From contig SLJD01000369.1 in the NCBI GenBank assembly GCA_007135295.1, forward strand, positions 1-12,363: a stretch of DNA of 12,363 nucleotides, given 5' to 3'. A model generated the notes under the pieces. It made no database searches, was not told the origin of the DNA, and was given only the letters and a program-made list of their open reading frames with translations. Of the stretch, positions 11,734-12,363 are shown one piece after another (positions within the stretch are counted from its first letter, which is position 1; every line of letters starts with the position of its first letter). This DNA is from Phycisphaerales bacterium. Lineage in GTDB: Bacteria > Planctomycetota > Phycisphaerae > Phycisphaerales > SM1A02. A program made the translations under genes and the position numbers.

Positions 11734-12363
11734 TCAGCGGCGCCGGCCGCGTCCCCAGAGGTCGATCGGGATGCCTTCATCACGGATTCTTTCAACGAGC
11801 AACTGGACCTCGACAAGCATGCGCTCGAGGCGGTAGGCCGCATCATCAAGTGAATTGTAAAGGTCGGGGTCGTTGATCAACCGGCCGACCGTTCCTTGGC
11901 CGTCATCCATTTTCCGAATGGTGGAACGAACGTCGACCAGCGTGGCGTCGAGCTGATCGGCAACCGGTGTCAGCCGGGTCATGAGCATGTCGATGTCTTC
12001 TTCCACACTCTCGGCCATGACCGTGATGTGGCCGATCGCTTCAGTTGCGTCGGTGATAAGTCGGTTGGCGTTCTCGACAGCCATCGTCGCATTGTGCCGG
12101 ATGGTTTCGTCCGCCAGCCAGTCCTGCGCCAGCGCGAGGGCTTCGCGCGTGTCGTCAAACATTTCGTTGAGCGTGTGAAGGGTCGTGTGCAGGTTGGCAT
12201 GGTGGTCAGGGTCCTCGACATCGACCGGCCGAACGAGTGCGTTGAGGTTCTCACCGAGCTCAATGTATGTGTCGCTGACGTCCTCGATCTTCTGCATTGA
12301 TCGGACGAGCGGCTGCATGCGTTCATCAAGCTGTTGGATGACCAGTTCGACCGGCGTGTCGTA
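11734..12363 (-). CDS. MCE/MlaD-family protein, C-terminal part (5' end outside window)
   Basis: The frame is open from the right edge to the stop at 11734, giving 209 residues of the C-terminal portion. The visible part is long and helical (VELVIQQLDERMQPLVRSMQ, IELGENLNALV, LHTTLHTLNEMFDDTREALA, ENANRLITDATEAIG, MLMTRLTPVADQLDATLVDV). It then has the signature GQGTVGRLINDPDLYNSLDD, seen near the C-terminus of many MCE/MlaD proteins, and ends LVEVQLLVERIRDEGIPIDL plus WGRGRRR. The MCE domain and N-terminal membrane helix expected at the start lie beyond the window. Such proteins form periplasmic lipid-transfer tunnels with an ABC transporter (MlaEF-type). A Met at 12318 is internal: the frame continues to the edge without a stop. 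The last residues GRGRRR are basic. The gene is convergent with the OmpA-family gene; 139 bases with a terminator separate them. Confidence 0.8.
   Translation of the reverse strand, partial: YDTPVELVIQQLDERMQPLVRSMQKIEDVSDTYIELGENLNALVRPVDVEDPDHHANLHTTLHTLNEMFDDTREALALAQDWLADETIRHNATMAVENANRLITDATEAIGHITVMAESVEEDIDMLMTRLTPVADQLDATLVDVRSTIRKMDDGQGTVGRLINDPDLYNSLDDAAYRLERMLVEVQLLVERIRDEGIPIDLWGRGRRR

Overview
The window looks like chromosomal DNA of a high-GC planctomycete, most likely of the Phycisphaerae lineage. This is an inference. It rests on a secreted protein ending in two 'CPADLTGDGTVGGADLGSLLAEWG'-type dockerin-like repeats, a C-terminal style I associate with Phycisphaerae exoproteins, together with the GC-rich coding style, a FloA (flotillin-like) relative, an A24 prepilin peptidase with a large insertion, and a gram-negative-type envelope (OmpA-family lipoprotein, MCE/MlaD-type protein). 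No rRNA or tRNA is present to confirm the lineage.

Layout. Positions 1-570 (-) hold the start of a tandem-domain universal stress protein, cut by the window edge. Positions 571-933 hold no convincing gene, but do contain a 4 x 16-bp tandem repeat just upstream of a small charged coiled-coil gene (934-1146, +). Positions 1265-2065 (+) encode the secreted dockerin-like protein, followed by a terminator. Positions 2066-2803, between this gene and the convergent polX, are made of repeats: three ~16-bp units, about nineteen contiguous 21-bp units that read as heptapeptides on both strands, and nine regularly spaced C-runs (G-runs on the polX transcript strand). Positions 2804-7433 (-) carry three co-directional genes in the order recG, a short FloA N-terminal-domain protein, and polX.

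The + strand run starting 24 bp from recG is xseA, xseB, a prepilin peptidase, a small unknown gene and an OmpA-family lipoprotein, ending at a strong terminator at 11639-11675. The window closes with the 3' part of an MCE/MlaD-family gene (-), cut by the right edge.

Functional reading. The core is a DNA repair and recombination group: PolX (gap-filling polymerase with PHP exonuclease), RecG (fork remodelling) and both subunits of exonuclease VII. Envelope and secretion functions flank it on the right (prepilin processing, a peptidoglycan-linked lipoprotein, MCE lipid transport). These are mostly ordinary housekeeping genes. The unusual material is the 21-bp heptad array with self-antisense coding, the G-run array beside polX, the FloA-like protein that stops where the rest of the family continues, and the prepilin peptidase whose two catalytic aspartates are unusually far apart. 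I see no phage, transposon, CRISPR or toxin-antitoxin module.
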